Source of the DNA: a virus
Virus record (IMG/VR): IMGVR_UViG_3300042197_003019
Span: 1 to 29,443 of that record
Strand: one strand, 5' to 3'
DNA: 29,443 nt
The translations under genes were made by a program, and so were the position numbers. The notes beneath the pieces were generated by a model. That model was given only the letters and a program-made list of their open reading frames with translations. It ran no database searches and was not told where the DNA came from. Below are positions 6,626 through 14,730 of the stretch, piece after piece (position 1 is the first letter of the stretch; each line of letters opens with the position of its first letter).

Positions 6626-8310
6626 TAAATTTCGCCACCCTTGGGCATTTCTACTTGCTTACCACTGGCAACGGTTGCTTGGCCTTGTGAATCAAGGTTT
6701 GGTTCCATGACTGGAGCTCCAAGATCTCCTCCCATTCCTGCTGGAATTGGTTGTCCTGTTGCAGGATCCATCATCATTTGAGATGGATCTGGAATAGTTC
6801 CATCTTTGATTTCTTTTTCGATAAGTTGATCCTGCTCAATAATTTCTTCATCAGTTTGACGAAGAACTTTGCGACGGATATAATCTTGTGAAAAATACTT
6901 GCCGACGTATGGTTCTGCCTGAGCGACCATATTTAATCTTTCAGTTAAAAGTTCCGTTTCTTTCAGTTCTGCAAAGTGATTGTCATATAAGAAGTCATAT
7001 TGAATATGCTCACTCATAACTTCCCAGTCTTCTGGAGTGATAATATTTTTAAGAATCAACTGAGTTTTGAGCATATCGTTGAACATATTTGAGAATCTTT
7101 TTCTCAAACGTCCCACAAACTTACTGAACTTGACTTCATCACGGAGAATTTCTGAGGATCTACCAAGATTAAATCCACCATCACCACCAATTCTTGATAC
7201 TGGAACATTCAATGAACGATATAATTTGTCTTGGAAATACTTGATATCTGTGATTTCTCCAAGGTTTTGACCACCAGGAAGTGTAGTAATTTCAGTTCCT
7301 CTACCACCTTCACGGCGAGGAAGCCAGAAATCCTCAAGCATTGACATATATTTGCGGTCATCCCGAACTTCACCAGTCGCTGCATCGTAAACAACCTTAT
7401 TACGATATCTCATCATAACATCGCGCAAATATTGTTCTGCTTTGATCTTAGGAAGATTACCTACATCAATATAGAAAATACGACGTTCTGGGGCTCTTGA
7501 TAATCTGTAAATCACAAGAGAATCTTCAATCATACGAAGTTGATTGAGAGACTTAATTGCTTTCTGTAAGTATGAAAGTGTTGTGCCTTTATTTCTATCT
7601 ACTAATCCAGATGTGCAATATGTAATAGCATCTCTTGCAATCTTAATACCTTTTGAATCTCCATTTGAAGAAGGATTTCCAACAGGATACATTGCCTTTG
7701 GAGTATATACGAAGTACTCTTCAATCTCAGGAAAATCATATTCCATGGGATTGTCCCGATTATAATTACTTAATCTTACTCTCTCGTCTTTATCAGTTTT
7801 TTTAGTCTGCCTTACATATTTAATTTTTAATGCATCAATATATCTTAATTCTTTAATTCCTTCATGTGGATTTTTTAAGTCGATAATTTTATGATAGAAA
7901 AGTCTTCCATCAACATACCAATTTCTATAAATTTCATGAGATTTTTTATCAAAATCTAAAAGATCAAGAATATGTTTAAACTCTTCTCTAATTTTTTTCT
8001 TAATACCATCGCTAGCATTTAGGTTTGATAACTCAATTTTTACTGGAGTGTCATCTGTATCTGATACAATTGCTTCGTTTACAATATCTTCAATGGCACT
8101 ATCAACTTCTGGGTGAAGAGCCATTTCACGATATCTTTTGATTAAATCAAACTCGGTTCTGTAGATACCTTCAATATCTACATAAGAACCAAAAAATCCA
8201 CTGGTTAGATAATGATCAACCCCGTCCTCATTATTGGGAGGAACGGGGGACAATACACCAGGGGATAATGGTTCTTTATCTTCAATTGAGAAACCAAAAA
8301 GTTTTGCCAT
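6625..8310 (-). CDS. gp20: Portal vertex protein gp20
   Basis: Dodecameric portal through which DNA is packaged, and the nucleation point of the prohead. It is 561 aa (T4: 524). Diagnostic stretches are YREMALHPEVDSAIEDIVNE, WYVDGRLFYHKIID, LRMIEDSLVIYRLSRAPERR, IFYIDVGNLPK, and MLEDFWLPRREGGRGTEI followed by TLPGGQNLGEI. These are the regions used for cyanophage g20 typing. The C-terminus is Pro/Gly/Met-rich (MMMDPATGQPIPAGMGG) as in cyanophages. The start is supported by the AKLFGFSIEDKE N-terminus. It is followed by gp67-like and preceded by gp19. Confidence 0.98.
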   Translation of the reverse strand: MAKLFGFSIEDKEPLSPGVLSPVPPNNEDGVDHYLTSGFFGSYVDIEGIYRTEFDLIKRYREMALHPEVDSAIEDIVNEAIVSDTDDTPVKIELSNLNASDGIKKKIREEFKHILDLLDFDKKSHEIYRNWYVDGRLFYHKIIDLKNPHEGIKELRYIDALKIKYVRQTKKTDKDERVRLSNYNRDNPMEYDFPEIEEYFVYTPKAMYPVGNPSSNGDSKGIKIARDAITYCTSGLVDRNKGTTLSYLQKAIKSLNQLRMIEDSLVIYRLSRAPERRIFYIDVGNLPKIKAEQYLRDVMMRYRNKVVYDAATGEVRDDRKYMSMLEDFWLPRREGGRGTEITTLPGGQNLGEITDIKYFQDKLYRSLNVPVSRIGGDGGFNLGRSSEILRDEVKFSKFVGRLRKRFSNMFNDMLKTQLILKNIITPEDWEVMSEHIQYDFLYDNHFAELKETELLTERLNMVAQAEPYVGKYFSQDYIRRKVLRQTDEEIIEQDQLIEKEIKDGTIPDPSQMMMDPATGQPIPAGMGGDLGAPVMEPNLDSQGQATVASGKQVEMPKGGEI

Positions 8311-8335
8311 TATTAAAGTGTAGACTTAGATGTAC

Positions 8336-8342
8336 TATTTAT
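8336..8342 (-). promoter_or_regulatory. Late-promoter-like box before gp20
   Basis: The minus strand reads ATAAATA (context TGATAAATAGTAC), overlapping the gp19 stop, 25 bases before the gp20 ATG at 8310. Confidence 0.55.
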
Positions 8343-8956
8343 CAAGCGCCAGAACCAGCAGCCTCAGGATAGAAGTACTGAATCTGGAACTCAACAGTGA
8401 ATTCTTCGATTGTATCTCCCGTATCATATGACAGAGGAATATCTGAAACTGAAGTTGGGAAGATATCTACAAACTTGTATTGTGCAAGAATGTTTGCAGG
8501 ACCAGAAGTTGTACCCTCACCTTGCTGAGAAGCGGCAGTTCTTCCAAGTTGATAAACTGTAGCATTGCCCATGTAGTCTGCAGGGTTTACCAGACCTGAA
8601 CTATCACCATATTGTGAAACGTTTTGCATCCATGCTTCAAAAGCTCTTCTATGACCAAACGCTTCATCATTAAGGATCGTTACGGTCCAAACATCAAATG
8701 ATCTATCACCAGCAACTTTTAAAGTTCTTCCTCTGAAAGGAATATCAATTGCAGCAACAGTTGATGCTGGCAGAGCAGCTGCTTTACACATGAATCTGAA
8801 ATTTTCAGAATCAAATGTCCCTGTTCCATCATTTTGGATGCCAAGGTTTACTCCAGTTGGGAATGTTACGCTAACCTCAAAAAGGTTGGGGCGAGCACCA
8901 CCACCAATGAGTTTTGACTTGAACTGTGAGATGTTTCTTGTTGGGATTTGTGCCAT
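8342..8956 (-). CDS. gp19: Tail tube protein gp19
   Basis: Subunit of the inner tail tube. It is 204 aa (T4: 163). Features: N-terminal KSKLIGGGARPNLFEVSVTF, CKAAALPASTVAAIDIPFRG, DVWTVTILNDEAFGHRRAFE, and the C-terminal strand EEFTVEFQIQYFYPE. It lies between sheath gp18 and portal gp20, the T4 order. A perfect AAGGAGG is present 9 bases before the ATG, and no late box is seen directly upstream, so it is probably co-transcribed with gp18. Confidence 0.97.
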   Translation of the reverse strand: MAQIPTRNISQFKSKLIGGGARPNLFEVSVTFPTGVNLGIQNDGTGTFDSENFRFMCKAAALPASTVAAIDIPFRGRTLKVAGDRSFDVWTVTILNDEAFGHRRAFEAWMQNVSQYGDSSGLVNPADYMGNATVYQLGRTAASQQGEGTTSGPANILAQYKFVDIFPTSVSDIPLSYDTGDTIEEFTVEFQIQYFYPEAAGSGA

Positions 8957-8965
8957 TTTTAGGGT

Positions 8966-8972
8966 CCTCCTT
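8966..8972 (-). promoter_or_regulatory. Strong Shine-Dalgarno of gp19
   Basis: The minus strand has AAGGAGG nine bases before the ATG, the best ribosome site in the window and fitting a tube protein needed in many copies. Confidence 0.85.
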
Positions 8973-8989
8973 AGTAATTAATTATGTGA

Positions 8990-11179
8990 TCAAACAGTTC
9001 CTGCAACTTCCTCAAAGCTGACCCCAGTTCGAGTCGCCACGAAAGTTAAGGTTACGTAGTTAATTGACTTGGTTGGTTTGAGGTAAATGTCAGCTCTAAA
9101 TTCATTGTTGTCAATAACATCGGGAGTGTTATTTGTTTCATCACAAACAACTAAGAAGTCGTAAAGACCACGCTTTGCCTGAATGTCTCTCAGGTATGGT
9201 TCAACAATATTTACAAAGTTTGATCTTGTAATTTGATCATTCAGTTCAAAGAGTTGAGCATTTGCGGTTCTTTCAAGTGCTTGCTCAACAGTCAAGAAGA
9301 GACGACGAACGTTAATTCTATCAAATGCTGATGCATATGAGAGAGCAGTCTTATCACCATAAAGAATAACTCCAGTTCCTGGTTGGTTGATAATGGAATT
9401 AACTCTTAAAGGATAAAGTTGATCTCTTTGTGCTTTTGATGGATTATATGCAAGTTTAACTGCATTGTTTAGTACACCTCTTTGTTGACCAGCGGGGGAG
9501 AACCATGGATATGCGGTAATTGCAGTTCTTACCATCAGTCCCGCAACGTCACCATTGCATGGAATATATCGGAATGTGTTATTAAATCTATCATATGTGT
9601 ACTTGTATCCACTATCAAATACTGCATATGATGAAGAAGAAAGTGGAGAGAAAAATTCAATTATATTATTTGTTTGTGTTGTTGAATTTGTAAAGTTAAT
9701 AACATCAACTCTGTGTGGTGAAATAACTGCTAAACAATCTTTTCTTTGATTTGCGATTGATATTAAATAATTTGCTTTTGCCTGAGAATTAAATTTACTT
9801 ACAAGTCCTGGACCCATTAAAAGGTAGTCAACTGCAATTTGATCTTTATTTGAGAACAGTCCATATGATGTTACTAAATTCCCTAAATCAGCCGTCATTC
9901 CATTTGAAGCACTATAATCAACTCCACCAGTTAAAGTATAGGATACATTACCAATTGCTGCAAAAGTTTTTCCTTGTGCAGGGAAATTCCATTGTCCTTG
10001 AGATTCGGTATTGGCAGTGAAAGATGTTGAGAATCCTGTGGCTCTTGATGTTGTATTATGATAAGAATCTGTTCCAACAGATGGATTATCGCCAGCGTAA
10101 ATATTTTCAGAAAAATCTGCAATATAATTTTTCCAGAAAATTTTCTGAGGTGAGTTTACTGCGGAAACTGCATCAGTTGCTTTTGAAAGACCAATATGTT
10201 TTTCTAAAAGATTTCCTTGGATTCCTGTGATGGTTCCGCGATCATCATAAACTACAACGTGAATTTCATCATTCTTACAATTTCTTTCAGATGCGTATGA
10301 AGATGTTCCTGGTTTTGGAGCTAAAGATTTCCAATAAACTGTTTGATTTGTAAGACCCAAAGTTTGTTGATCATACCAATCAACAACTGTCGATGCTGTT
10401 GTGTTTGATCCAGTTTGAATTCCAGATATATCAATAAATTTTAAAGTATCATTTACTGTAAAAGAAGATGCTCTATCCGATTGCTTATAGTCAATAAATG
10501 TTTCTGTTCCGGCAGAAGAAACTCTGGAAACCATTTTAACATCAATTGTGCTGTTTCCATTGTTTCCATCAGTAGAAACTCCAGTGATAATACCCTTTAA
10601 ATATCCCGTAAATGAGTTTGTTACTCCCTCTCCTGGGATAGTAATTGCTGCAACTGCAACAGTAACTCCGGCACCAATAGTAGCTCCAGATGCACTTGGG
10701 TTGGTTGTAGTAATTCCTATTGTTTGATCTGCCAAATTATCAATTACACAGACTTTCATATTATTTGCCCAAGAACCAGGATTCTTAGAAGCAAAAACAA
10801 AATTTACACTATCATCGGAATGATATTGAATGTAATCATCATAATTATTAATTTGTAAAGTAGTTGTAGCAGCGAATCCAACTGCAGCATTGGCATTATT
10901 TAATGTATTACCTGATGTTCTTACAACTTTCAATACACCACCATAACTGAGAAATGATGATGCAGTCATCCAATACTCATATTGAAAATCAGTTGAAAGT
11001 GGCTTTCCGAATGTATTGATTAATTGTGCTTCGGTTGCAATATCAATTGGTTCATCGACAGGACCTTTAACGAAAGGACCCGCAATTGCTCCGATATTAT
11101 CGAGAACATTATCAGCTCTCCCTACTGTTAAATCAACTTCCCTGATAAGTACACCAGGAGATAATTGAGGAGTCGCCAT
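8990..11179 (-). CDS. gp18: Contractile tail sheath protein gp18
   Basis: Contracting outer sheath. It is 729 aa (T4: 659). The N-terminus LSPGVLIREVDLT is the family signature. Conserved landmarks follow: FGKPLSTDFQYEYWMTASSF, YGGVLKVVR, and near the C-terminus GTGVILYGDKTALS, FDRINVRRLFLTVEQALE, and NYVTLTFVATRTGVSFEE. The middle (roughly residues 150-420) is the variable protruding part, Ser/Thr/Asn-rich. GGAGA lies 6 bases before the ATG, with a late box farther upstream. Confidence 0.97.
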   Translation of the reverse strand: MATPQLSPGVLIREVDLTVGRADNVLDNIGAIAGPFVKGPVDEPIDIATEAQLINTFGKPLSTDFQYEYWMTASSFLSYGGVLKVVRTSGNTLNNANAAVGFAATTTLQINNYDDYIQYHSDDSVNFVFASKNPGSWANNMKVCVIDNLADQTIGITTTNPSASGATIGAGVTVAVAAITIPGEGVTNSFTGYLKGIITGVSTDGNNGNSTIDVKMVSRVSSAGTETFIDYKQSDRASSFTVNDTLKFIDISGIQTGSNTTASTVVDWYDQQTLGLTNQTVYWKSLAPKPGTSSYASERNCKNDEIHVVVYDDRGTITGIQGNLLEKHIGLSKATDAVSAVNSPQKIFWKNYIADFSENIYAGDNPSVGTDSYHNTTSRATGFSTSFTANTESQGQWNFPAQGKTFAAIGNVSYTLTGGVDYSASNGMTADLGNLVTSYGLFSNKDQIAVDYLLMGPGLVSKFNSQAKANYLISIANQRKDCLAVISPHRVDVINFTNSTTQTNNIIEFFSPLSSSSYAVFDSGYKYTYDRFNNTFRYIPCNGDVAGLMVRTAITAYPWFSPAGQQRGVLNNAVKLAYNPSKAQRDQLYPLRVNSIINQPGTGVILYGDKTALSYASAFDRINVRRLFLTVEQALERTANAQLFELNDQITRSNFVNIVEPYLRDIQAKRGLYDFLVVCDETNNTPDVIDNNEFRADIYLKPTKSINYVTLTFVATRTGVSFEEVAGTV

Positions 11180-11213
11180 GTTTTTCTCCGTTAGACTCAG
11201 TTTATCTAAAAAA

Positions 11214-11220
11214 TATTTAT
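11214..11220 (-). promoter_or_regulatory. Late promoter of gp18/gp19
   Basis: The minus strand reads ATAAATA in AATAAATATTTTTTAG, 34 bases before the gp18 ATG, in the 81-base gap after the zinc-ribbon gene. No hairpin terminator was found in that gap. Confidence 0.65.
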
Positions 11221-11260
11221 TAAAAAGTTACTTTTCACTGGGAAAACAATGCATGAACAT

Positions 11261-11485
11261 CTACCAGTCTGGATATTCCCATAAAATGTTTTGATTTTTT
11301 AACTTTCTATTTGCTAGAACTCGATTCTTTGTACACTCTTTACACTCATAAGAGTATGCGGAAACTGAAACACCTTTTCTAGTCCTATAAAAATCTTCTA
11401 TTAAATTTTTTTCTTTATGGCAAGTTCGACACTTTCTTTCAGTAAAAAATAAATGTCCAAGTCTCAACTGGCCATCTAAGTCCAT
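11261..11485 (-). CDS. Small zinc-ribbon protein overlapping the gp17 stop
   Basis: 74 aa if started at the ATG overlapping the gp17 stop (TAATG); a longer 91-aa reading would begin inside gp17 and is less likely. It carries CRTCHKEKNLIEDFYR, then YECKECTKNR, a CxxC...CxxC treble-clef or ribbon pattern like the N-terminal zinc module of phage HNH and endonuclease VII-type proteins. The HNH catalytic part is absent, so nuclease activity should not be assumed. It ends ILWEYPDW. The gp17 overlap suggests translational coupling and a possible role near packaging, DNA or RNA; that role is inference. It could also be a remnant of a homing-type nuclease. Confidence 0.78.
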   Translation of the reverse strand: MDLDGQLRLGHLFFTERKCRTCHKEKNLIEDFYRTRKGVSVSAYSYECKECTKNRVLANRKLKNQNILWEYPDW

Positions 11486-13128
11486 TATCGATACTCCCAC
11501 ATGTATGCGCGATCTCCATATTCGTCGGTAAACCATCTATCACCATCTTCATCAACAAAACTCCCTTCATCTGTTCCATCAACAATAAATCCAAAAGGAG
11601 ACATGTCTTGTTCTATCTGATTCTTCTGTTCTTCATAGAGACGCTTACGAACGTCCTGATCTGTAAGTTCTTTAAAGTAATCTTGTGCGACCAACCATGC
11701 GTAAATTACAAGACACATTGCTAAGTCATCATTACATCCTTCTTCTGCCTCAAAAGAGTTGTGCTTTTGAATAAAGGTTGTAAGTTCACTCATAATCTCA
11801 TAATCATTGAAGATTAGTTTATCTTCTTCGATCATTGTCTTTAAATTGAGGCATCCAACTTTTTTGACTGCCTTAGACATCTTAACTCCAAGTTGAGTCT
11901 TTTTGCCAGAGAATCCTTGACCTACAATTTGTCCAGCACGACCACGCATTGAACACATCAAGAGATTATTATATTCTAGATCATAATGAATAATTGATGC
12001 TACCTGATCTCCAACATCATTGACTTCACATAGAATAAACGCATCATTATAACTCTTAGCTAACTCAACAATGACGCTTGGAAAAAGCATTGGTTTGATT
12101 TCATTGTTTCGATATTTTGCAACAACTCTATGTGGAAATTGTGTAATGTCTACAACGGTAAATGCTGAATAATCGTTTCCTACGCCCCTGGCTACGTCCA
12201 CAGTGATCAAATAGTCATGCTCCTCAATAGGATCCACATATACATCTAAACCCGCGCTACGGGTCTTAGGATGGTCATAGACTAAGGTTCTGAGTTTACT
12301 TGGAGAAATAAGAGTATCAACAGATCCAAGGAATTCGCACTCAAACTCAACTTTGAACTGTTGCTCTGAAGTGTTTGCAATCGTTTGCTTTTTCCACTCA
12401 GCATCACGACCAGGAACTTCAGACCAATGAACATCAGTAAAAATATATTCATTTTTGCCTTTCTCAGCATCATGCCACATACGGTAGAAATGATTCATAC
12501 CGTGTGGAGTAGAAACAATGATTACTTTTGTACTTTTACCTGAAGTAATTGTAGGATAAACCGATGCAAAGAATGAGTCTGCGATGTGATTTGGAACGAA
12601 CGCAAATTCGTCCAAAAAGAGGATATTGAAAGACATACCACGAACCGCAGAAGCAGAAGTAGAAGCAGCCAAGATCTTACTTCCGTTCTCCAGTTCCAGA
12701 GAACCTTTATTCCAGGAGATGATTCCTTGTTGCATCCACTTTGGTAAGTTTTCATACGCTGTTTGCAAACGATCTAAGAGTTCTCTTGCTGTTGCAGCTT
12801 TGTTTGCAAGGATACCTATATTTACATTATCATTGAATACTGCGTAATGCAAAAGAAATGATACCACGGTTGTAGACTTACCAGTCTGTCGAGGCATCTT
12901 GCAAATATTAAAGCGATGTTGGTGGAAATTGTTAACTAACTTTTCCTGAAAAGGATACATTGAAAAAGGTTGAAGACCCTTATCAAGAGTCACGATCTTT
13001 ACATAATTTTTTGCAAAATATACAGGATCATTTTTACATCGAACAAATTCACGAATCTGCTCTTCAGTAAATTCAATTGGTGTATTGGCTTTCTTTAATA
13101 GTGGATTACCAAGATATACGTCACTCAT
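11485..13128 (-). CDS. gp17: Terminase large subunit gp17
   Basis: ATP-driven packaging motor and headful nuclease. It is 547 aa (T4: 610). ATPase: Walker A-like MPRQTGKST (78-86), Walker B with catalytic Glu ILFLDE (169-174), and coupling motif VSTP (205-208). RNase H-fold nuclease: acidic residues expected at D311 (TVDVARG), E368 (CEVNDVG) and D467/D468 (CNDDLAMC), matching T4 D401/E458/D542. AAAGG lies about 11 bases before the ATG, only 6 bases after the 424-aa gene. No frameshift or intron is seen, in contrast to some phages where this gene is interrupted. Confidence 0.98.
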   Translation of the reverse strand: MSDVYLGNPLLKKANTPIEFTEEQIREFVRCKNDPVYFAKNYVKIVTLDKGLQPFSMYPFQEKLVNNFHQHRFNICKMPRQTGKSTTVVSFLLHYAVFNDNVNIGILANKAATARELLDRLQTAYENLPKWMQQGIISWNKGSLELENGSKILAASTSASAVRGMSFNILFLDEFAFVPNHIADSFFASVYPTITSGKSTKVIIVSTPHGMNHFYRMWHDAEKGKNEYIFTDVHWSEVPGRDAEWKKQTIANTSEQQFKVEFECEFLGSVDTLISPSKLRTLVYDHPKTRSAGLDVYVDPIEEHDYLITVDVARGVGNDYSAFTVVDITQFPHRVVAKYRNNEIKPMLFPSVIVELAKSYNDAFILCEVNDVGDQVASIIHYDLEYNNLLMCSMRGRAGQIVGQGFSGKKTQLGVKMSKAVKKVGCLNLKTMIEEDKLIFNDYEIMSELTTFIQKHNSFEAEEGCNDDLAMCLVIYAWLVAQDYFKELTDQDVRKRLYEEQKNQIEQDMSPFGFIVDGTDEGSFVDEDGDRWFTDEYGDRAYMWEYR

Positions 13129-13134
13129 AATAAA

Positions 13135-14409
13135 TTACCTTTGTTCAATCCAGTTCAGAACCGCAAGTGCTGCTTTGTTAGTATTGGGACTTGCACAAGC
13201 AAGAGTATAAGTATCACTGATTGTTCCAATACCACTTCTACCTAACTGAAGTGCTGCCTTATCATCAATATTAATCAATGCTGCACCACCTCCAACAACA
13301 AATCCATTTAATAAAGTAGTTCCACCAGTCGTTGCAGTTTCGGTAATATTATATTGCATAAAAGAGTTTGGATCTGGATGGTCTACCCAAGTTCCACCCG
13401 TATTTGTTGCATTCTCAAGAAGTTTCCAATAGACATTTGTATTATCATTCGTTGCTGCTTGTAGTGATCTTAATAGCATCACCGCAGACAATTGTGTAGA
13501 TTTTAAACGAATACTTACAATTGGATAAAATGTATTTGCAGAAGTCATCGTTGTCCCTGTAATGGGATTTGCGATACTTACAAGAGTTCCAAGTTTTTCT
13601 GGTTCTCCTTCCTGAATCAGAGAATTGGAACCCTGATACATGTAATGAGTTCCTGCGACACCAGTTACATTTTCTATTTCAACTCTGATTGGTAAGAATG
13701 GAGTAGAACACCAAACCCTATCATTAGTGTTTGCATTATCAAAAGTATGACTTGGGATAGTTTCATTCTTCATCAACCAGGCAAATTCTACAATTCCAGC
13801 ACCATACCATTCATAATTGATGGAGATCATTTGTTGTTTTGTTGGATCTGCAGTAACTCCAGTGTATCCATTACCATCAAACTTTTCACCATTCCAATTA
13901 TCTCTGGTTACTCTGGTTTCAGTAACAATTCCTGATGTGTTACTGCGAAGTACATATGAATATGTTCCTCCATCATCCTCAAAGTATGCACCATTATTAT
14001 CGTCAAACAATCCAAATCTTCTACGAATACCTACCTGTGGAGTATCAAGACGAATTGCAAATGCAAGTGTTGCAGATCTACCAGGAATGTATCTCATTAC
14101 CTGTTTGGTTTGACGGATGACTTTACTTCCTGCAGTAGAACCTACTTGCATCACTATATTACTAGATGATACATTATGAGTTGCAGTTCCTACTCCAACT
14201 ACTCTTTCATCCCATACATCAGTCTCTTTGCCATACTGAAAGGTATTGAAGAAGACTGTTTGGAATGGAGCAACTTTGAGGCGACTGTTACCAGTAAATT
14301 GAGGTCTCCAGTCCGTCTGGTTTCCCCAATGATCTGCGATATTATAAACTTCAAATAAAGTCCTTTCTTGATTTAGAAAGTCCTGTGTTTTCTTATTCCA
14401 CTGTGCCAT
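13135..14409 (-). CDS. Virion structural protein, function unknown
   Basis: 424 aa, starting MAQWNKKTQDFLNQERTLFE. Proteins of this type are common next to gp17 in T4-like cyanophages and are called structural; I recall no defined role. The sequence looks beta-rich and jelly-roll like: RSATLAFAIRLDTPQVGIR, RFGLFDDNNGAYFEDDGGTY, ISINYEWYGAGIVEFAWLM and VWCSTPFLPIRVEIEN. This resembles concanavalin-like or capsid-decorating folds, which is inference. C-terminal region: LNGFVVGGGAALINID, AALQLGRSGIG. No coiled coil, signal peptide or membrane segment. It is packed between the 105-aa gene and gp17, 3 and 6 bases apart. Confidence 0.85.
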   Translation of the reverse strand: MAQWNKKTQDFLNQERTLFEVYNIADHWGNQTDWRPQFTGNSRLKVAPFQTVFFNTFQYGKETDVWDERVVGVGTATHNVSSSNIVMQVGSTAGSKVIRQTKQVMRYIPGRSATLAFAIRLDTPQVGIRRRFGLFDDNNGAYFEDDGGTYSYVLRSNTSGIVTETRVTRDNWNGEKFDGNGYTGVTADPTKQQMISINYEWYGAGIVEFAWLMKNETIPSHTFDNANTNDRVWCSTPFLPIRVEIENVTGVAGTHYMYQGSNSLIQEGEPEKLGTLVSIANPITGTTMTSANTFYPIVSIRLKSTQLSAVMLLRSLQAATNDNTNVYWKLLENATNTGGTWVDHPDPNSFMQYNITETATTGGTTLLNGFVVGGGAALINIDDKAALQLGRSGIGTISDTYTLACASPNTNKAALAVLNWIEQR

Positions 14410-14412
14410 GAA

Positions 14413-14730
14413 TTAAATCCAATCTAGTTTTGCTGGGTGATATCTTTTTGCGTCAGTTATTTTGACTTTATCTTCAATTGCAGGATAAATTTGATGCACA
14501 ATTGCTCCTGGATACTGATCTTGCAATTGTTCTGATAAACCATTTAAAGATGGTAAACCATTATCTGTTTCTATTTTCATTCTATATAGACTTCCTTGCC
14601 AAACCACATCCGCATAAAACTCCTCAGAAACTCTTTGCTGTTGCTGAGAGTCATTTCCAATAATTAAAGTACCGTTAAAATCTCCAGAAATGTTAACGCT
14701 TTCGGAGAGAAATTGATTAAAACTTTTCAT
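14413..14730 (-). CDS. 105-aa protein sharing a W-G-Y...YPG domain with the upstream mosaic protein
   Basis: The start chosen is the ATG that overlaps the TAA of the 593-aa gene (TAATG), giving MKSFNQFLSESVNISGD, a typical phage N-terminus; a start four codons upstream is possible but lies inside the other gene. Residues 41-84 (DVVWQGSLYRMKIETDNGLP, then LQDQYPGAIVHQIYP) match residues 449-492 of the 593-aa protein (IILTWRGKSYMAKMFFP, IQKVYPGSTVLSYEV). Both keep W-x-G-x-x-Y-x-x-K, a Pro, a helix with Q, and YPG-x-x-V. Function unknown; probably a small alpha/beta domain. The KSFNQFLSE start resembles the N-terminus of several phage proteins of unknown role. Confidence 0.8.
   Translation of the reverse strand: MKSFNQFLSESVNISGDFNGTLIIGNDSQQQQRVSEEFYADVVWQGSLYRMKIETDNGLPSLNGLSEQLQDQYPGAIVHQIYPAIEDKVKITDAKRYHPAKLDWI

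Noticed and set aside
11180-11260. Possible terminator from the AAAAGT/ACTTTT inverted repeat before gp18
   Set aside because: The loop would be one base or so and the stem is AT-rich; not a credible hairpin.
11486-11536. Extended N-terminus of the zinc-ribbon ORF within gp17
   Set aside because: The 17 extra residues lie wholly inside gp17, and the TAATG start at 11485 is a normal coupling arrangement.
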